Both the position numbers and the translations under genes were made by a program. This document shows positions 15,553 to 23,196 of a DNA stretch of 27,304 nt, in pieces. The notes below the pieces were generated by a model that saw only the letters and a program-made list of their open reading frames with translations, had not been told where the DNA came from and made no database searches. Within the stretch, counting starts at the first letter, position 1. The number at the start of each line of letters is the position of its first letter. The stretch is from CAIQJJ01 sp964606085. Its GTDB lineage: Bacteria > Chloroflexota > Anaerolineae > Anaerolineales > UBA4823. Location of the stretch: assembly GCA_964606085.1 (NCBI GenBank), contig CAZSFD010000070.1, positions 1 to 27,304 of the forward strand, in the 5' to 3' direction.

Positions 15553-15786
15553 CTAACCAATCAGTTTGTCATAGTCAGCATGTGAACCGATCCAAAACCA
15601 CACTTTCATAGCAATGTACTCAAGCCCGCTTCGGCTGCCTCGGCGATTAGCTGCATCGAGCTTCCCCGATTTTGCATCGGCCTCGATCTGCTTATCCCAC
15701 TTCTGCGCGAAAAATTCCTCGAACCAGGCATGGAAGCGCTGAAAATCTCTGGAAGATAACGCTGATACCGCCTTCTCGATAGCCAT
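15553..15786 (-). pseudogene. Decayed TA locus: antitoxin-like start fused to a toxin C-terminus
   Basis: The 77-codon frame starts with MAIEKAVSALSSRDFQRF and continues to DAKSGKLD, matching small antitoxin-like proteins of RelE-type modules (about 60-75 residues). It ends with MKVWFWIGSHADYDKLIG, which matches the C-terminal strand and tail of RelE-like toxins (VWFWIGSHAxYDxLI). After GKLD the other frame reads QLIAEAAEAG, the expected continuation of the antitoxin, so one extra base has shifted the frame. The rest of the toxin gene is missing. I read this as a frameshift plus internal deletion that left a chimeric remnant. A short genuine antitoxin gene with a coincidental tail is the less likely alternative. 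Confidence 0.7.
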
Positions 15787-15835
15787 GATAGTCCTAGCGG
15801 CCTCCTGCAAGTTTGAGCATTGAAATGGCAAGCCT

Positions 15836-16390
15836 TCAACTTTTGAAAAGTGGCAAATTCCCCAACGCAATCACATGCTTCCACGTCTGCGGGTCGTCGC
15901 CTTCGGTGAAGATCGCGGCCTCGCCGACCACCTTGGCCCCGGCCTTTTCCATCAGCAGCCTCATGCCGTTGAGCGTCGAGCCGGTGCTGATCACGTCGTC
16001 GAGGATGACCACAGACTTGCCCTTGAGCAGGCCGATGTCTTTTTCGTCGAGGTAGAGCATCTGCGGGCGGCCGGTGGTGATCGAGAGCGTCTCGGCGGAG
16101 AGCGCCGCGCCCATGTAGGGCTTGTAGGTTTTGCGCAGGATGATGTGCGCCTTGCCCGTGACGAGCGCGAGGGCGTAAATCAGCGGGATGCTCTTGGCCT
16201 CGGCGGTTACCAGGATGTCGTATTGCAACGCGGCCAACTTCTTGGCCAACTCGGCGGCGGCAGCCTGAACCAATTCGGTGTCACCCAAGATATTGAGCAC
16301 CGCAATTTTCAAACCCGGCGCCACCTCGAACAGGGTCAGTTCGCGGTGGACGCCGCCAATTTCGATGGGATATGTGGGACGAGTAACCAT
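15836..16390 (-). CDS. Adenine phosphoribosyltransferase-like type I PRTase
   Basis: 184-residue phosphoribosyltransferase. The PRPP-binding motif VVILDDVISTGST is at 127-139. The front part (VTAEAKSIPLIYALA) matches the base-side loop of APRT-type enzymes, and LRKTYKPYMGA (86-95) is the usual APRT flexible region. It probably salvages adenine or a related base to the nucleotide; xanthine-type activity cannot be excluded. The ATG at 16390 has AAAGGAG 10-16 nt upstream. TATAAT on the minus strand at 16418-16413 is a likely -10 box. The gene is divergent from the lipoprotein gene. Confidence 0.85.
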   Translation of the reverse strand: MVTRPTYPIEIGGVHRELTLFEVAPGLKIAVLNILGDTELVQAAAAELAKKLAALQYDILVTAEAKSIPLIYALALVTGKAHIILRKTYKPYMGAALSAETLSITTGRPQMLYLDEKDIGLLKGKSVVILDDVISTGSTLNGMRLLMEKAGAKVVGEAAIFTEGDDPQTWKHVIALGNLPLFKS

Positions 16391-16412
16391 GGTACATTCT
16401 CCTTTAGCGGCA

Positions 16413-16436
16413 ATTATACGCTTTCTTGGGTAGAAT
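16413..16436. promoter_or_regulatory. Back-to-back -10 boxes of the APRT-like (-) and lipoprotein (+) genes
   Basis: TATAAT on the minus strand (16418-16413) faces the APRT-like gene. TAGAAT on the plus strand (16431-16436) ends 9 nt before the lipoprotein ATG. Neither has a convincing -35 box. The two promoters would overlap in a 55-bp divergent gap, so they may interfere with each other. Confidence 0.45.
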
Positions 16437-16445
16437 CCTTTCCGT

Positions 16446-17999
16446 ATGAACGCCCGAATCGCCTGGATCATCCCCCTCGCCCTCGCCGCCTGCCTGGTGG
16501 CTGCGTGCGTCGCCACGCCCACACCAGCCACCCTCATCACCGCATCACCCACCCACCCACTCACCCCATCACCCACTCGCCCGGCAACCACAACCCCAAC
16601 CTTCAATCTTCAACCTTCAACTCGAATTTCCTCATCCCCCACCCTCACCCCCTCTCCCCAGCCTCCTCTCACCCCTTCCCTCCCATCCCCCCTCTCCCTC
16701 GCCGCCCAATCCTACCTCGCCGCCTCCGAACCCGAGGCCATCGCCGTTGCCCATCGCCTGAACTATCTCGCCAACGATGGGCATCCATCCACCATGAGCG
16801 GGCCGCTGGCGCTGGCGATTCTGCGCGACGCCGGGGTGATCAGCGCGACGGTGGCCCTGCACGATTTCTGGCTGCTCGACCCGGCGCAAAACCCCGCCCC
16901 GCTCGAAGCCACCTTGCCGCGGGCACACTTCCTGTGGTGGCAGACCACCACGCCGATCCACCAGTTCGATCTCGCCGCCTTCCCCCTGCAAGCCGGCGAT
17001 CTGCTCTACGTGGCCGCCGGCGAGGCTGGCACGTTCAGCCAGTTCATCGTCGTCACCCGCGTGGATGCGGCAGGGCGGGCATACGCCGTTACCAGCCGCA
17101 ACACGCCGCAGGGCTATGTCATTGACGAAATGGCCGTGACTGACCTGTTCGCCGCCTGGACGGATCGCCAGAATGCTTCGCTGGGCTTGAGCGGTTTTGG
17201 CGGATTCTGGCTGTGGCGGGCGCGGCGTGTGGTGGGCAATACACCTGCCGAGCGCCTGGCGCACGCCGTGGGCGAGACGCTGCTAACCTACGGCGGCGGC
17301 TGGCAGGCGCTAATCCGCCGGGCCGACGGCGAAGTGTTGTTCGCCCAAAACGCCGGGCAGCGTGTGCATATCGCCTCGGTGATCAAAATCCCCATTGCGC
17401 TGCTATTCCTCAAATCCATCGAAAAGCAGGCTGGCGATGATTTAACGGCGTATCTCGCTACCCATGGCACCGATGGCCGCTCGTATCGCCAATTGCTCGA
17501 ATATATGTTGGTGCGTTCGGAGGAAGAAGCCACGGCCAGCCTTGAAAAGGCCATCGCAGCCAACGGGTTAGATACCGCCGCCACGCTGCAAGGTTGGGGG
17601 TTACGGGATACGAATCTCCTCACCCGCCAATCCACCGCACAGGATGTAGCGGCGATGCTGGCGGGGCTGTATGCCGGTGAAATGGTCAGCGAAGCCGCCC
17701 GCACCCTGCTGCTCGAACTGCTCAGCGCTTACACGCCCAATGACGATACCCGCCTGGGAACGCTGCGCCAACGACTGCCCGGCGTGCAGGTGTACAACAA
17801 GCGCGGCACCCTGCTCGACCCGCTGCTGATCGTGGCTGACGCGGCCCTGGTGGTGACAGAAACGAACGCCTACGAAGTGATCCTGCTCGCCCGCAATGAC
17901 CCCCAGGCCACGCCCGCCACCTACGAACACCTCGATCAGGCTCTGGCCGAGGTCGCCGGGTGGTTCGCCCAATATCTGTTGGAAGTTGCCCCCCGCTGA
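16446..17999 (+). CDS. Lipoprotein with beta-lactamase/PBP-like serine hydrolase domain
   Basis: 517-residue exported protein. The signal ends in a good lipobox, LVAAC (Cys21), followed by a Pro/Thr/Ser-rich linker to about residue 85. Residues 90-240 form a domain I do not recognise with certainty (GHPSTMSGPLALAILRDAG, HDFWLLDP, AGDLLYVAAG). From about 265 to the end is a class A beta-lactamase-type fold: the catalytic Ser311 and Lys314 in ASVIKIPIALLF are clear, while the later SxN and KTG motifs are degenerate (VRSEEEA, NKRGTL). Hydrolysis of beta-lactams is therefore doubtful; a peptidoglycan- or peptide-related hydrolase or an inactive binding domain is as likely. It ends convergent with the glycoside hydrolase gene, separated by an inverted repeat. 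Confidence 0.8.
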   Translation: MNARIAWIIPLALAACLVAACVATPTPATLITASPTHPLTPSPTRPATTTPTFNLQPSTRISSSPTLTPSPQPPLTPSLPSPLSLAAQSYLAASEPEAIAVAHRLNYLANDGHPSTMSGPLALAILRDAGVISATVALHDFWLLDPAQNPAPLEATLPRAHFLWWQTTTPIHQFDLAAFPLQAGDLLYVAAGEAGTFSQFIVVTRVDAAGRAYAVTSRNTPQGYVIDEMAVTDLFAAWTDRQNASLGLSGFGGFWLWRARRVVGNTPAERLAHAVGETLLTYGGGWQALIRRADGEVLFAQNAGQRVHIASVIKIPIALLFLKSIEKQAGDDLTAYLATHGTDGRSYRQLLEYMLVRSEEEATASLEKAIAANGLDTAATLQGWGLRDTNLLTRQSTAQDVAAMLAGLYAGEMVSEAARTLLLELLSAYTPNDDTRLGTLRQRLPGVQVYNKRGTLLDPLLIVADAALVVTETNAYEVILLARNDPQATPATYEHLDQALAEVAGWFAQYLLEVAPR

Positions 18000-18005
18000 A
18001 ATATC

Positions 18006-18170
18006 AGCATCAGTAGATGAAAACTTTGCGTAGGTGCTCAAGCAGCATCTCGCCGCCGATTGAAATCGGCGGCTGAAAGAGCTTCAAACCCGCTTAAGCG
18101 GGTTTCGGTGGGTATTAGGCGTCTGCGATGCCGGGCATGGGATGAGTGGAGATTTTCATCTACTGATGCT
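18006..18170. repeat. 18-bp terminal inverted repeats enclosing composite palindrome copy C
   Basis: AGCATCAGTAGATGAAAA (18006-18023) and its exact reverse complement (18153-18170) enclose 129 bp. Inside are the palindrome GCCGCCGAT-TGAA-ATCGGCGGC (18052-18073) and AAACCCGCTTAAGCGGGTTT (18086-18105), the same pair as copies A and B. The right arm contains the stop codon and last codons of the glycoside hydrolase gene. No target-site duplication or transposase is seen. It could be a MITE-like element, a two-way terminator between convergent genes, or both. Confidence 0.8.
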
Positions 18171-19704
18171 TCTGAATGCGAATCGCCATGAACCTCCGGG
18201 TCGGCAGGTCAACCCGCGTGGGGCCGGTGGCGTTTTCTGCCACGGTTTCGATAGTCATGTTCCAGGTGTCAATCACGTCAATCTGATATGTGCCATCTTG
18301 CAGGTTGAAATTGCGCACGGCCGGCTGGTGCATCCCGAAGTAGAACAGGTAATAGCCGCGAGGAATGTTGTAGCCCCCGGCTTCGACATTCCAGCCGCCT
18401 TCGGCGATAATCTTCTCCCCTTCCTTACGCTCATTGAATGTGCTGGCGTTGCGTTCGGGGTTCATCAGGTTCAAAAATTCCATGTCCGCTTTTTCGATGG
18501 GCGTGAGGGCGGGCGCTTGCGCAAAGATGGCCCGCAGAAAGGCGATGCGCGGCACACTTTCGCCGTGCAGTTGACCGCCTTTCGACCACCACAACACCTC
18601 TTCAGGATGCAGATAGGTCTCCCCGTGGCCCACGTAGCCGCCCTGCACAAACCCCAGCCAGAAACGCAGCACCATCTCTTCAGGCGATAAGTCCCCCCAC
18701 GCCATCGAGATATTGCCCTCATACCCGCACTCGTCAATCACCACCGGCTTGTTGTACTTTTTCAGCCAGGCGGGCACCCGGCTGATGGCGTGATGCTGGA
18801 TGCTGCAATGCGTCACCCAGGGTTGGGTGTGATCGTAAAACGAGCCGCAGTTATGCACCGAACGCAGGTGGTTGTAGGGGTCTGATGCCTGGACGAGTTG
18901 GAAGTAACGATCCCAATCTGCCATCGTCCGGCCCTTCATCAGGTCGTATTCGTTGGCAAACGACCACCACACATTGCGAAAAGCTGATAGACGCGCCACC
19001 AAATACTGCAAGTAGCGATCATTGACCTCGGCGGGCATTTGGTCGAAGCCCCATTGGCCGTTATCGTAGGGGTGAAAGAGAATCAGGTCGGCTTCGATGC
19101 CGCGGGCGCGCAGATCGAGAATGCGTTTTTCCAGGTGTTGGAAGTATTCCGGGTTGAAGCGGCTGAAATCCCAGCGTTGAGATGGCTCTGCGGAATCGGT
19201 AGTGGGCGCAAAGGGATAGCTGGGCGGCTCGTTCTGGTTGAATGCGTAGTGCTTGGGGAAAACGCACATGCGCATCTTGTTGAAGGGGGCCTGGTCGAGT
19301 GTCTGGAGCGTCTGCTCTTCCAACGCGTCGTCTTGCAAATTCCACACGTAGCAGGTGGTGCCGACCGGGATGTAGGGTGTGCCGTCTTCGTAGGCGAAAC
19401 GGACGGCATCGGCCACGCGCACCGGGCCGTGATTGCCGGCGGAAGCGGGCGCGCAGCGGATGGAACCCGTTTTGCCATCCAGTGCGGCCACGTTGCTGCG
19501 GGTGGTGTACCGCCATTCGCCCTCGCAATCGGGCATGAAGCGCAGCACGAACTTGCTGCCGCCATCGTAAAACCCTTTCACCTGCACCTGGCGATCTGAG
19601 TGGGTGAAGGTGGCTTCCAGGGTCACCTCGGTAAAGAGGTTGGCGGCAGCCTGGCAAGAAAACGACTGCTCGAAAAAATCCCATTTTTCAATCCTGTGCG
19701 TCAT
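18160..19704 (-). CDS. Glycoside hydrolase with DUF5060/DUF4038 (apiosidase-like) domains
   Basis: 514-residue probable glycosidase. The N-terminal beta-sandwich (1-75: TEVTLEATFTH, FYDGGSKFVLRFMPDCEGEW) matches DUF5060. The TIM barrel (about 95-420) matches DUF4038-type enzymes, a group that includes apiosidases; likely catalytic glutamates are Glu252 in SFANEYDLMKG and Glu325 in VVIDECGYEG. The C-terminal part (about 440-514) is a small beta domain of DUF5605 type. There is no signal peptide, so it should act in the cytoplasm on an imported small glycoside. The ATG at 19704 has AAAGGAC upstream and overlaps the end of the kinase gene by 17 nt. Substrate assignment rests on context. Confidence 0.83.
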   Translation of the reverse strand: MTHRIEKWDFFEQSFSCQAAANLFTEVTLEATFTHSDRQVQVKGFYDGGSKFVLRFMPDCEGEWRYTTRSNVAALDGKTGSIRCAPASAGNHGPVRVADAVRFAYEDGTPYIPVGTTCYVWNLQDDALEEQTLQTLDQAPFNKMRMCVFPKHYAFNQNEPPSYPFAPTTDSAEPSQRWDFSRFNPEYFQHLEKRILDLRARGIEADLILFHPYDNGQWGFDQMPAEVNDRYLQYLVARLSAFRNVWWSFANEYDLMKGRTMADWDRYFQLVQASDPYNHLRSVHNCGSFYDHTQPWVTHCSIQHHAISRVPAWLKKYNKPVVIDECGYEGNISMAWGDLSPEEMVLRFWLGFVQGGYVGHGETYLHPEEVLWWSKGGQLHGESVPRIAFLRAIFAQAPALTPIEKADMEFLNLMNPERNASTFNERKEGEKIIAEGGWNVEAGGYNIPRGYYLFYFGMHQPAVRNFNLQDGTYQIDVIDTWNMTIETVAENATGPTRVDLPTRRFMAIRIQKHQ

Positions 19705-21217
19705 ATTTTTGTCCTTTTTGGGGGTGATAGAGAATTTGCTGCACGGCCGTTTGCCAGCCGGCAAACCGTTTGTTGGCCGTGATCGCATCGAGCCTGGCCT
19801 TGTATTCGACAAACCCGGCGGGGATTTGCTGCAAATCATCCACGGACGTGTAGGTTTTCAAGCCCAACCCGCCGCTAAAAACCGCACCCAGCGCCGACAG
19901 CTCGGGGGTTTCAGCCGCGCGCACTGTCAACCGGTTCATATCTGCCGTAAATTGCATCAGAAAAGCGTTGCGCGCCGCCCCGCCATCGGCGTGGATCATC
20001 TTGAGATGGACCCCGCCGTCCTTTTCCATCGCTTTGAGTACATCGGTCACGATGTAGCCAATCGCTTCCAGGGCGGCACGTACCACGTGCGCACGGGTAG
20101 TGGAGGGCGTCATGCCCAAAATGGCGGCGCGCACGTCGGCGCGCCAGTAGGGGGCGCTCAAGCCCACAAAGGCCGGGATAAAATAAACGCCGTCACTGTC
20201 GGCAACCGACTGGGCCAGCGTTTCTGTTTCGGCGGGATTGTCAATCAATTGCAACTGGTCGCGCAGCCAGGCAATGGTGGCCCCGGTGAAGTTGATGATG
20301 CCCTCGAAGGCATACGTTGGCTGACCATTGAGAACCCAGCCCAGGGCGGTGAGTGTGCTGCTCTCCGACAGGCGCTTTTCGTGGCCGATGTTCAAGAGAA
20401 CCGACGAGCCAGTCCCAAAGGTGACTTTGGCGCTGCCGGGGGCAAAGCAGCGTTGGGCAAACAGCGCCGCCTGCGAATCGCCTATGACCCCATAGATGGG
20501 GATGCGCCGGCTCAGGCTGCCGCCCAGGTCGGTATCGCCAAACCAGGCGGCGCTTTCGCGAATCTCTGGCAGCCGGTTCACATCCATGCCAAAGATTGCG
20601 CCCAATTCCTGGCTCCAGGCCAATGTACCAATGTCGTAAAACAGGGTGCGCGAAGCATTGGTGTGATCGGTGGCGTAGACCTGGCCGTTGGTCAGGCGGT
20701 AAATCAGGTAGGTATCTATTGTTCCGAATAATGCCGAACCATCTTTCAGGCGAGCGGCCAAATCCGGCTCTGCGTCCAGCAGCCAGCGCAGTTTGCTGGC
20801 CGGGAAGTAGGTGTCAATTTTTAGTCCCGTCAACTCATGCACCATCGTCTCATAGCCCGCCTTGATCAGATTTTGGCAAAGCGCATCGCCGCGGCGGCAT
20901 TGCCAGACAATGGCGTGATGCAATGGCTTTCCGGTTGTGCGTTCGAATACCACAAAAGTTTCACGCTGGTTGGTGATGCTGAGCGCCAGCACATGGCCCA
21001 ATTCATCAGCGTGGCGCAGCAGCAGCGTGGAGGCCACCCGCAAGGTGTTGGTAAAAATCTCTTCGGCGTCATGTTCCACCCAGCCTGGGCGCGGGTAAAT
21101 TTGATGATGCGGAAGCGCTTCCTGATCGAGCAGGCGGCCATTGGCCGAGAAAAGCAGCGCTTTGGTGGCCGAGGTGCTTTGGTCAATAGCGAGGAACAGG
21201 CCGTTATGATGGTTCAT
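19688..21217 (-). CDS. FGGY-family carbohydrate kinase, glycerol kinase-like
   Basis: 509-residue ATP-dependent sugar or polyol kinase. LAIDQSTSATKALLF (9-23) is the first phosphate motif. NQRETFVVF (83-91) and AIVWQCRR (102-109) match glycerol kinase active-site regions, and GVIGDSQAALFAQ carries the catalytic Asp. HADGGAARNAFLMQFTAD is the second ATP-binding region. Residue patterns are closest to glycerol kinase, but the neighbours (split transketolase, glycosidase, SorC regulator) argue for a ketose or other sugar such as apulose. It overlaps the transketolase C-subunit gene by 4 nt (ATGA) and the glycosidase gene by 17 nt, so the genes are translationally coupled. Confidence 0.9.
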   Translation of the reverse strand: MNHHNGLFLAIDQSTSATKALLFSANGRLLDQEALPHHQIYPRPGWVEHDAEEIFTNTLRVASTLLLRHADELGHVLALSITNQRETFVVFERTTGKPLHHAIVWQCRRGDALCQNLIKAGYETMVHELTGLKIDTYFPASKLRWLLDAEPDLAARLKDGSALFGTIDTYLIYRLTNGQVYATDHTNASRTLFYDIGTLAWSQELGAIFGMDVNRLPEIRESAAWFGDTDLGGSLSRRIPIYGVIGDSQAALFAQRCFAPGSAKVTFGTGSSVLLNIGHEKRLSESSTLTALGWVLNGQPTYAFEGIINFTGATIAWLRDQLQLIDNPAETETLAQSVADSDGVYFIPAFVGLSAPYWRADVRAAILGMTPSTTRAHVVRAALEAIGYIVTDVLKAMEKDGGVHLKMIHADGGAARNAFLMQFTADMNRLTVRAAETPELSALGAVFSGGLGLKTYTSVDDLQQIPAGFVEYKARLDAITANKRFAGWQTAVQQILYHPQKGQKYDAQD

Positions 21218-22224
21218 GCCGTTTCCTTTCCCTCACCCCCGGCCCCTCTCCCATAGGGCGAGGGGAGTGACAAAAGCCGCAAGGCAGTTTGCGCCAGGCC
21301 TTGCGCCGAAATGCCGTAGTGATTGAAAATCTCAACCTGGCTGCCGGTGACGGTGTGTTCATCGGGAATGCCCACAATCCGCAGCGGGCGAAAAACCCCG
21401 GCCTGCACCATAAAGGATGCCACCCGGCTGCCCAACCCGCCGTGAATGCTGTGTTCTTCAACCGTGATGACAGCCGTAGAACGGTTGGCGACTTCTGCAA
21501 CTGCCTGCTCATCGAAGGGGCGCAGACTGTGTATGCTCAACACGCAGCTTGTCAGGCCATACTCCGCCAATACCTGGCTGGCAAGCAGGGCCGGGGCAAC
21601 CGCCTCGCCGATAGCCAGCAAGGCAACATCATATTGCTCCCGTTCCGGGGTGAGCGGAATGGCCTTGCCGATCTCGAAATGCGTATCAGATGCGTGCAAG
21701 ATGGGCATGGCTTTCTTGCCGAAGCGAATGTAAAGCGGGCGGGGATGATTCGCCGCCGCCCGAATGGCCTGCTCGGTTTCAAAATTATCGGCGGGAGCCA
21801 CGATGTCAATATTGTGGATGGCTTGCAGAACGGCAAAATCGTGCAGCGAATGGTGGGTGGTGCCCAGCGCGCCGTAACTCACCCCGGCGCTGATGCCGAT
21901 CACCTTGACGGGATGATCGGAGTAGGCCACATCGTTTTTGATCTGTTCCAGGGCACGCGCCGTCAGAAAGCACGCCGGTGAAACTGCGAACACCTTTTTC
22001 CCCATCGAAGCCAGGCCGGCTGAGATGCCCACCAGGTTTTGTTCGGCAATGCCAATTTCAACCAGTTGGTCGGGATATTTTTCGGCAAACGGTGTCACCC
22101 GGCCAGAGCCGCGCGAGTCGCTGGTGGTGACCAGGATATCGCGGTCGTTGGCGGCCAGATCGATCAGTGTGCTGGCAAAAACGTCCAGGTTTGCCAGGCC
22201 GGTAGTCAGCTTATTCGAGTCCAT
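21214..22224 (-). CDS. Transketolase, C-terminal (pyrimidine-binding) subunit
   Basis: 336-residue second half of a split transketolase. The catalytic Glu61 that activates thiamine diphosphate is in EIGIAEQNLVGISAGLA (57-73). SYGALGTTHHSLHDFAVL (116-133) and the C-terminal transketolase domain (VEEHSIHGGLGSRVA) are present. It should form a heterodimer with the subunit encoded upstream. The two genes overlap by 14 nt. The last residues (LSLPSPYGRGAGGEGKETA) do not look like the family and are encoded by a REP-like hairpin repeat, see 21230-21270. Confidence 0.94.
   Translation of the reverse strand: MDSNKLTTGLANLDVFASTLIDLAANDRDILVTTSDSRGSGRVTPFAEKYPDQLVEIGIAEQNLVGISAGLASMGKKVFAVSPACFLTARALEQIKNDVAYSDHPVKVIGISAGVSYGALGTTHHSLHDFAVLQAIHNIDIVAPADNFETEQAIRAAANHPRPLYIRFGKKAMPILHASDTHFEIGKAIPLTPEREQYDVALLAIGEAVAPALLASQVLAEYGLTSCVLSIHSLRPFDEQAVAEVANRSTAVITVEEHSIHGGLGSRVASFMVQAGVFRPLRIVGIPDEHTVTGSQVEIFNHYGISAQGLAQTALRLLSLPSPYGRGAGGEGKETA
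21230..21270. repeat. REP-like C-rich hairpin inserted in the 3' end of the transketolase gene
   Basis: CCCCTCTCCC-ATA-GGGCGAGGGG (21243-21265) is a near-perfect hairpin with one mismatch, with outer TCAC/GTGA also complementary. C-rich sequences of this CCTCACCCCCGGCCCCTCTCCC type recur widely as dispersed repeats in bacterial genomes. Here it lies inside the coding frame, in the final codons before the stop. Confidence 0.75.
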
Positions 22225-23080
22225 CAATCGCCTCCAAATCTTTTTCGGCCAACCCCAATTCCCGCAGTGCAATCTCAAATTCAGTTTCCGTTGGCACCTT
22301 GTGATGCCAGGGAATTTTGTCTTCGATGAAACTGATCCCTTTACCCTTTTTCGTGTGGGCGAGTACCAGGTTCGGTTTGCCAGGCTCAAACGGCAACTGA
22401 TCGAAGAGTTGGATCAGGGCGGGAATATCATTGCCATCCACACAGCGAACGGCATAGCCAAAGGCCCTGAACTTGTCTTCCAGCGGCTCCAGCGCCATCA
22501 CATCTTCCGTGCGTCCGCTGATCTGCAACGTATTCCGGTCTACAATGGCCACCAGGTTATCCAACTTATAGTGCGCCGCGGCGGTGGAGGCCTCCCAGAT
22601 GGAGCCTTCGGCCAACTCGCCGTCGCCCATGATGGTGAAAACCCGGCTGGCGAGGCCATCCTTCTTGGCTGCCAACGCCATGCCGACGGCCAGGGCCAAC
22701 CCATGCCCTAAAGCGCCTGTGTTCTGTTCGATGCCTGGCACATCACGCGTGGGGTGTCCGGTGAAATGAGCGCCGTATTTGCCGACGGTTTCCAGGTCAT
22801 CCCAGGGGAAAAAGCCTTTGTCGGCCAGCACGGCGTACAGCGCTTCGACGGCGTGTCCCTTGCTGTGGATGTAGTGGTCGCGGTTTTTCTGATCAAAGTT
22901 TTGGGGAGTAATATCCATCACGTGGTTGTAGAGTACATTCAACAAATCCACGCAGGAGAGGCTTCCGCCCGTGTGCCCGGCTTTGGCTGCAAAAATCAAC
23001 TTCAAGAGGGTTTTGCGGTACAGGAGAGATTTCGCCTGGAGTTCACGATCATGTTCGGGAGTGTGGTGCTTATCGGTCAT
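22211..23080 (-). CDS. Transketolase, N-terminal (ThDP diphosphate-binding) subunit
   Basis: 289-residue first half of a split transketolase. Typical motifs: AGHTGGSLS (34-42), SKGHAVEALY (73-82), TGALGHGLALAVG (121-133) and the ThDP/Mg2+ motif starting GDGELAEGS (152-160) and ending at Asn183 in DRN. I chose the ATG at 23080 because AGGA lies 6 nt upstream; the ATG at 23086 touches that AGGA. It is the first gene of the four-gene operon (this, C-subunit, FGGY kinase, glycosidase). An operator-like palindrome (23090-23103) covers the region just upstream of its ribosome site, next to the divergent SorC-type regulator. Confidence 0.94.
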   Translation of the reverse strand: MTDKHHTPEHDRELQAKSLLYRKTLLKLIFAAKAGHTGGSLSCVDLLNVLYNHVMDITPQNFDQKNRDHYIHSKGHAVEALYAVLADKGFFPWDDLETVGKYGAHFTGHPTRDVPGIEQNTGALGHGLALAVGMALAAKKDGLASRVFTIMGDGELAEGSIWEASTAAAHYKLDNLVAIVDRNTLQISGRTEDVMALEPLEDKFRAFGYAVRCVDGNDIPALIQLFDQLPFEPGKPNLVLAHTKKGKGISFIEDKIPWHHKVPTETEFEIALRELGLAEKDLEAIDGLE

Positions 23081-23089
23081 CGTCATTCC

Positions 23090-23103
23090 TGAATAATTAT
23101 TCA
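23090..23103. promoter_or_regulatory. Operator-like palindrome TGAATAATTATTCA between tkt operon and sorC-type gene
   Basis: A perfect 14-nt palindrome lies 10 nt upstream of the transketolase start and abuts its ribosome site. A further half-site TTATTCA is at 23173-23179, just before the ribosome site of the regulator gene. DeoR/SorC-type regulators bind AT-rich palindromes with TGAA/TTCA ends, so this is the natural candidate for the binding site of the divergent regulator. Confidence 0.6.
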
Positions 23104-23196
23104 AGTCTGTGATAAAATTCATTCTTGCTATCTTACAGCAAAAAGGTGACTGGATCAATAGATTCTGGATATTTATTCAGCCTCAAAGGAGTTTTT

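Noticed and set aside
16500..16700. C-rich CACCC/CCTCC stretch as a CRISPR-like or tandem repeat array
   Set aside because: It has no regular unit or spacers; it encodes the Pro/Thr/Ser linker of the lipoprotein.
15875..17125. 416-codon plus-strand open frame across the APRT-like and lipoprotein genes
   Set aside because: It is antisense to one motif-supported gene and out of frame with another; Arg/Pro-rich low-complexity translation, no recognisable domain.
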